Positions 62,343 through 64,000 of a stretch of 64,000 bases of DNA are shown here, piece after piece. The position numbers and the translations under genes were made by a program. Origin of the DNA: FEN-1139 sp964396375. GTDB lineage: Bacteria; Myxococcota_A; Polyangia; Polyangiales; Polyangiaceae. Position 1 is the stretch's first letter. Each line of letters starts with the position of its first letter. Where the stretch lies: the NCBI GenBank assembly GCA_964396375.1, contig CAYNEY010000033.1, forward strand, positions 1 to 64,000. Reading direction: 5' to 3'. The notes beneath the pieces are model-generated. The model saw only the letters and a program-made list of their open reading frames with translations. It made no database searches and was not told the DNA's origin.

Positions 62343-62686
62343 TCGGACAGGGTGAGATTTGGTGGGCTGATCTGGCTGAGCCGAGGGGATCGAAGCCTGG
62401 CTATCGACGGCCGGTCGTCGTCATTCAGGGCGATGCACTCAACCGGAGCAGGCTGGCAACCGTGTTGTGCGTGGTTCTGACAGGCAACTTGCGGTGGGCA
62501 GACGCGCCTGGAAACGTCCTTTTGTCGTCCAAGGCCACAGGACTCGCGACGGCTTCCGTCGCGAACGTTTCACAGGTGGTAACCCTCGACCGAGAAGCGC
62601 TACTGGAACGAACGGGAAAGCTCGGGCGAGCAAAACTGGAACTGATCTTCTCAGGACTCGACACGATATTGGATCGTCGGGGTTGA
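62336..62686 (+). CDS. MazF/PemK-type endoribonuclease toxin
   Basis: A 116-aa toxin: GEIWWADLAEPRGSKPGYRRPVVVIQ (family start with GSKPGYRRPVVV), TVLCVVLTGNLRWADAPGNVLL, SVANVSQVVTLDRE and LGRAKLELIFSGL. It would cleave mRNA. GTG 62336 overlaps the antitoxin gene. It looks intact: the G..RP and S-x-V-N-V-S-Q motifs are present. Confidence 0.9.
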   Translation: MVVGQGEIWWADLAEPRGSKPGYRRPVVVIQGDALNRSRLATVLCVVLTGNLRWADAPGNVLLSSKATGLATASVANVSQVVTLDREALLERTGKLGRAKLELIFSGLDTILDRRG

Positions 62687-62982
62687 AAGGCTGGCCGGCT
62701 TCGGCATGAAGCGGGCAGCGAAGAGCAGCCTCGGTGAGGTTTCCGAGGCACAGCAGCGTGCTCAATGCGCATTCGGTTAGGGGTGTCGGTGGAGAGTGGA
62801 GACTTCTTCCATCGGGTTGGCGCGCGATGCTCCGGAGGTGGGTTCTGCCTCCAACACCTCCCGAGCCGGCCATCGCGTGACTGCGTCGTGGCAGTCGATT
62901 CGGCGGCCCATCGGGATCGTCAAGGGAGCCGCTCCCGAATCTGTCGGGTGCGAAGCCGGCCATTCCGTGAGAGAATGCACGC
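62687..62982. other. Intergenic region, no gene recognised
   Basis: About 300 bp between the toxin gene and the next small ORF. No motif or RNA gene seen. Confidence 0.4.
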
Positions 62983-63225
62983 ATGCGTTCCGAATCCGAT
63001 GACAGTGCCCGACGTGAACGGGCCAGCCTTCGCGCCGCAATGCCCGGTGAGATCGTGCAGAGTGGCACTGCCAAGCCGAATCTCTACGCGCAGCTCAGCC
63101 CGATCGAACGGTTCGCGTACATGTCGGAGCTGTGCCGGACGCAATGGGAGGCTTCTGGGCGTGTCATCGCGCAAACGCCACGCTCCAAGTGGCCGGGCCA
63201 AATCTTCGAGATTGGACGTGAGTAG
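62983..63225 (+). CDS. Small hypothetical protein, partner of nucleotidyltransferase
   Basis: An 80-aa mostly helical protein with no recognised family; the segment LSPIERFAYMSELCRTQWEASGR is the most ordered part. Its stop overlaps the start of the next gene by 8 bp, as in many two-gene toxin-antitoxin pairs. That it is an antitoxin is inference only. Confidence 0.6.
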   Translation: MRSESDDSARRERASLRAAMPGEIVQSGTAKPNLYAQLSPIERFAYMSELCRTQWEASGRVIAQTPRSKWPGQIFEIGRE

Positions 63226-63691
63226 CTCCAAGCTCAACCAAGACTACCGCGATCTGCTCATCCTGCTGTCGGATGAGGGCGCACGCTTCTTGTTGATTGG
63301 TGGCTGGGCGTTGGCCTTGCACGGACACGGCCGTGGCACCGATGATATGGACGTCTTCGTTCAGCCCACGGAGGAAAACGCCGCCCGGGTATTTCGTGCC
63401 CTGGCCGCGTTTGGTGCACCTATCGCGGCCCACGGTATCACCGAGGGGCTCTTCGCCCATGAGGGCTACGGCTATCGCCTGGGAACCAAGCCAAACCTCA
63501 TCGAGCTTCTGACTCGAATCGATGGGCTCTCGTTTGACGAGGCCTATCGAGACCACCTGACCTTCGACCTGGAAGGCCGAGATGTCCCGTACATCGGTCG
63601 CGCTGCTCTCCTGCGCACCAAGTTGGCTGCGGGCAGACCCAAGGATCTGGCAGACGCTGAATGGCTGCGTGAGCATCTAACGGATACGTAG
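63218..63691 (+). CDS. Nucleotidyltransferase-fold protein
   Basis: A 157-aa protein of the nucleotidyltransferase superfamily: FLLIGGWALALHGHGRGTDDMDVFV, with the GGW loop and a DxD (DMD) metal site; LNQDYRDLLILLSDEGA precedes it and a helical domain with LLRTKLAAGRPKDLADAEWL follows, as in AbiEii/DUF6036-like proteins. Such proteins can be toxins in abortive infection or TA systems. GTG 63218 (or TTG 63212) overlaps the small upstream gene. Confidence 0.82.
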   Translation: MSSSKLNQDYRDLLILLSDEGARFLLIGGWALALHGHGRGTDDMDVFVQPTEENAARVFRALAAFGAPIAAHGITEGLFAHEGYGYRLGTKPNLIELLTRIDGLSFDEAYRDHLTFDLEGRDVPYIGRAALLRTKLAAGRPKDLADAEWLREHLTDT

Positions 63692-63759
63692 ACCCACCTC
63701 TTCCAGTCGGAGGTTCGGTACCGTATCCCAACGCGATCGCCGGCAATTGGGCTCGGCGC

Positions 63760-64000
63760 AGGGGCCTGGTTGCCGATTACCCCACGTCGAATGACATCGA
63801 TTCGACTGGTGGCACCCCGATGCTCGAGCGTCTCGGAGTCTTGACGTCGTACAGTCGCCCTAGGGTGAGCGACGACAACCCCGACGTCGAGTCGCACTTC
63901 GGCACGATGAAGACCCGCGTCGGCTACCCTGACGGAGCCCTTCGCGACACTTGCGGAAGCGCAGGTACGCTTGGACAGCTTCGTGCGCTGGTACAACGAG
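63760..64000 (+). pseudogene. IS3-type transposase C-terminus, frameshifted, cut by window edge
   Basis: Reading GGTPMLERLGVLTSYSRPRVSDDNPDVESHFGTMKTRVGYPD matches the rve integrase core of IS3-group transposases (SRPRVSDDNP..E..F.T.K). After a shift near 63940 the frame continues ATLAEAQVRLDSFVRWYNE to the edge. The DDE core upstream is missing or unreadable, so the copy is dead. Boundaries are approximate. Confidence 0.75.

Overview
The window is GC-rich DNA, densely packed with genes on both strands. It most likely comes from the phylum Myxococcota (Polyangiales-like). That is inferred from the lipoproteins with long Gly/Ala/Thr-rich linkers, an Asp/Cys-rich repeat of the type common in myxobacterial surface proteins, Hanks-type kinases with C-terminal membrane anchors, a TPR/PEGA-like partner protein, and the general gene content. 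Two runs of exactly 100 N (4696-4795 and 48776-48875) sit inside short tandem repeats, so this is a draft scaffold.

Layout. (1) 1-9731 is mostly secreted or lipid-anchored proteins: a PL9 pectate lyase cut by the left edge, an unknown lipoprotein, a DUF1593 nucleoside-hydrolase-like protein, a CE8-like pectinesterase, a ferritin-like protein and an Asp-rich lipoprotein. A PL1 pectate lyase at 59206-60843 belongs functionally with these. (2) 10071-18313 is one eight-gene plus-strand operon: DUF5320, a NifX-like protein, a 617-aa double ferredoxin/MinD-type ATPase, an Mrp ATPase fused to a NifX-like domain, a VKOR-DsbA fusion, a CoA-disulfide/persulfide reductase with rhodanese domain, a PaaI-like thioesterase and a DUF89 phosphatase. 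I read it as an Fe-S cluster plus thiol/CoA redox module, and it is the best candidate for an undescribed system. (3) 18394-31464 holds cinA-thpR-M15 peptidase (coupled), a SLAC1/TehA channel, a zinc-ribbon membrane protein, a kinase with a TPR/PEGA-like partner, a DUF4397/EEP lipoprotein, a rubrerythrin-like protein and UDP-glucose dehydrogenase. (4) 31469-38477 is a minus-strand alpha-glucan operon: glgE, glgX, glgB and a YcxB-like gene. (5) 38758-45833 has a degenerate receiver protein, a second kinase, a lipoprotein and a riboflavin operon (ribE-ribBX-ribH-nusB-M17_N-like). (6) 45890-56793 is housekeeping: alr, RNase E/G, a DEDDy exonuclease, RNase R, a Nudix protein, an HDOD protein, adenosine deaminase and a CbpA-type DnaJ.

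(7) 56884-64000 is accessory and partly decayed: a frameshifted kelch-like gene next to a frameshifted CHAP/NlpC-like gene, a lipoprotein, the PL1 lyase, an IS66 remnant, a PIN-domain remnant, an intact MazEF-like pair, a small ORF overlapping a nucleotidyltransferase, and a frameshifted IS3-type transposase end cut by the window edge. I saw no rRNA, tRNA or CRISPR array.
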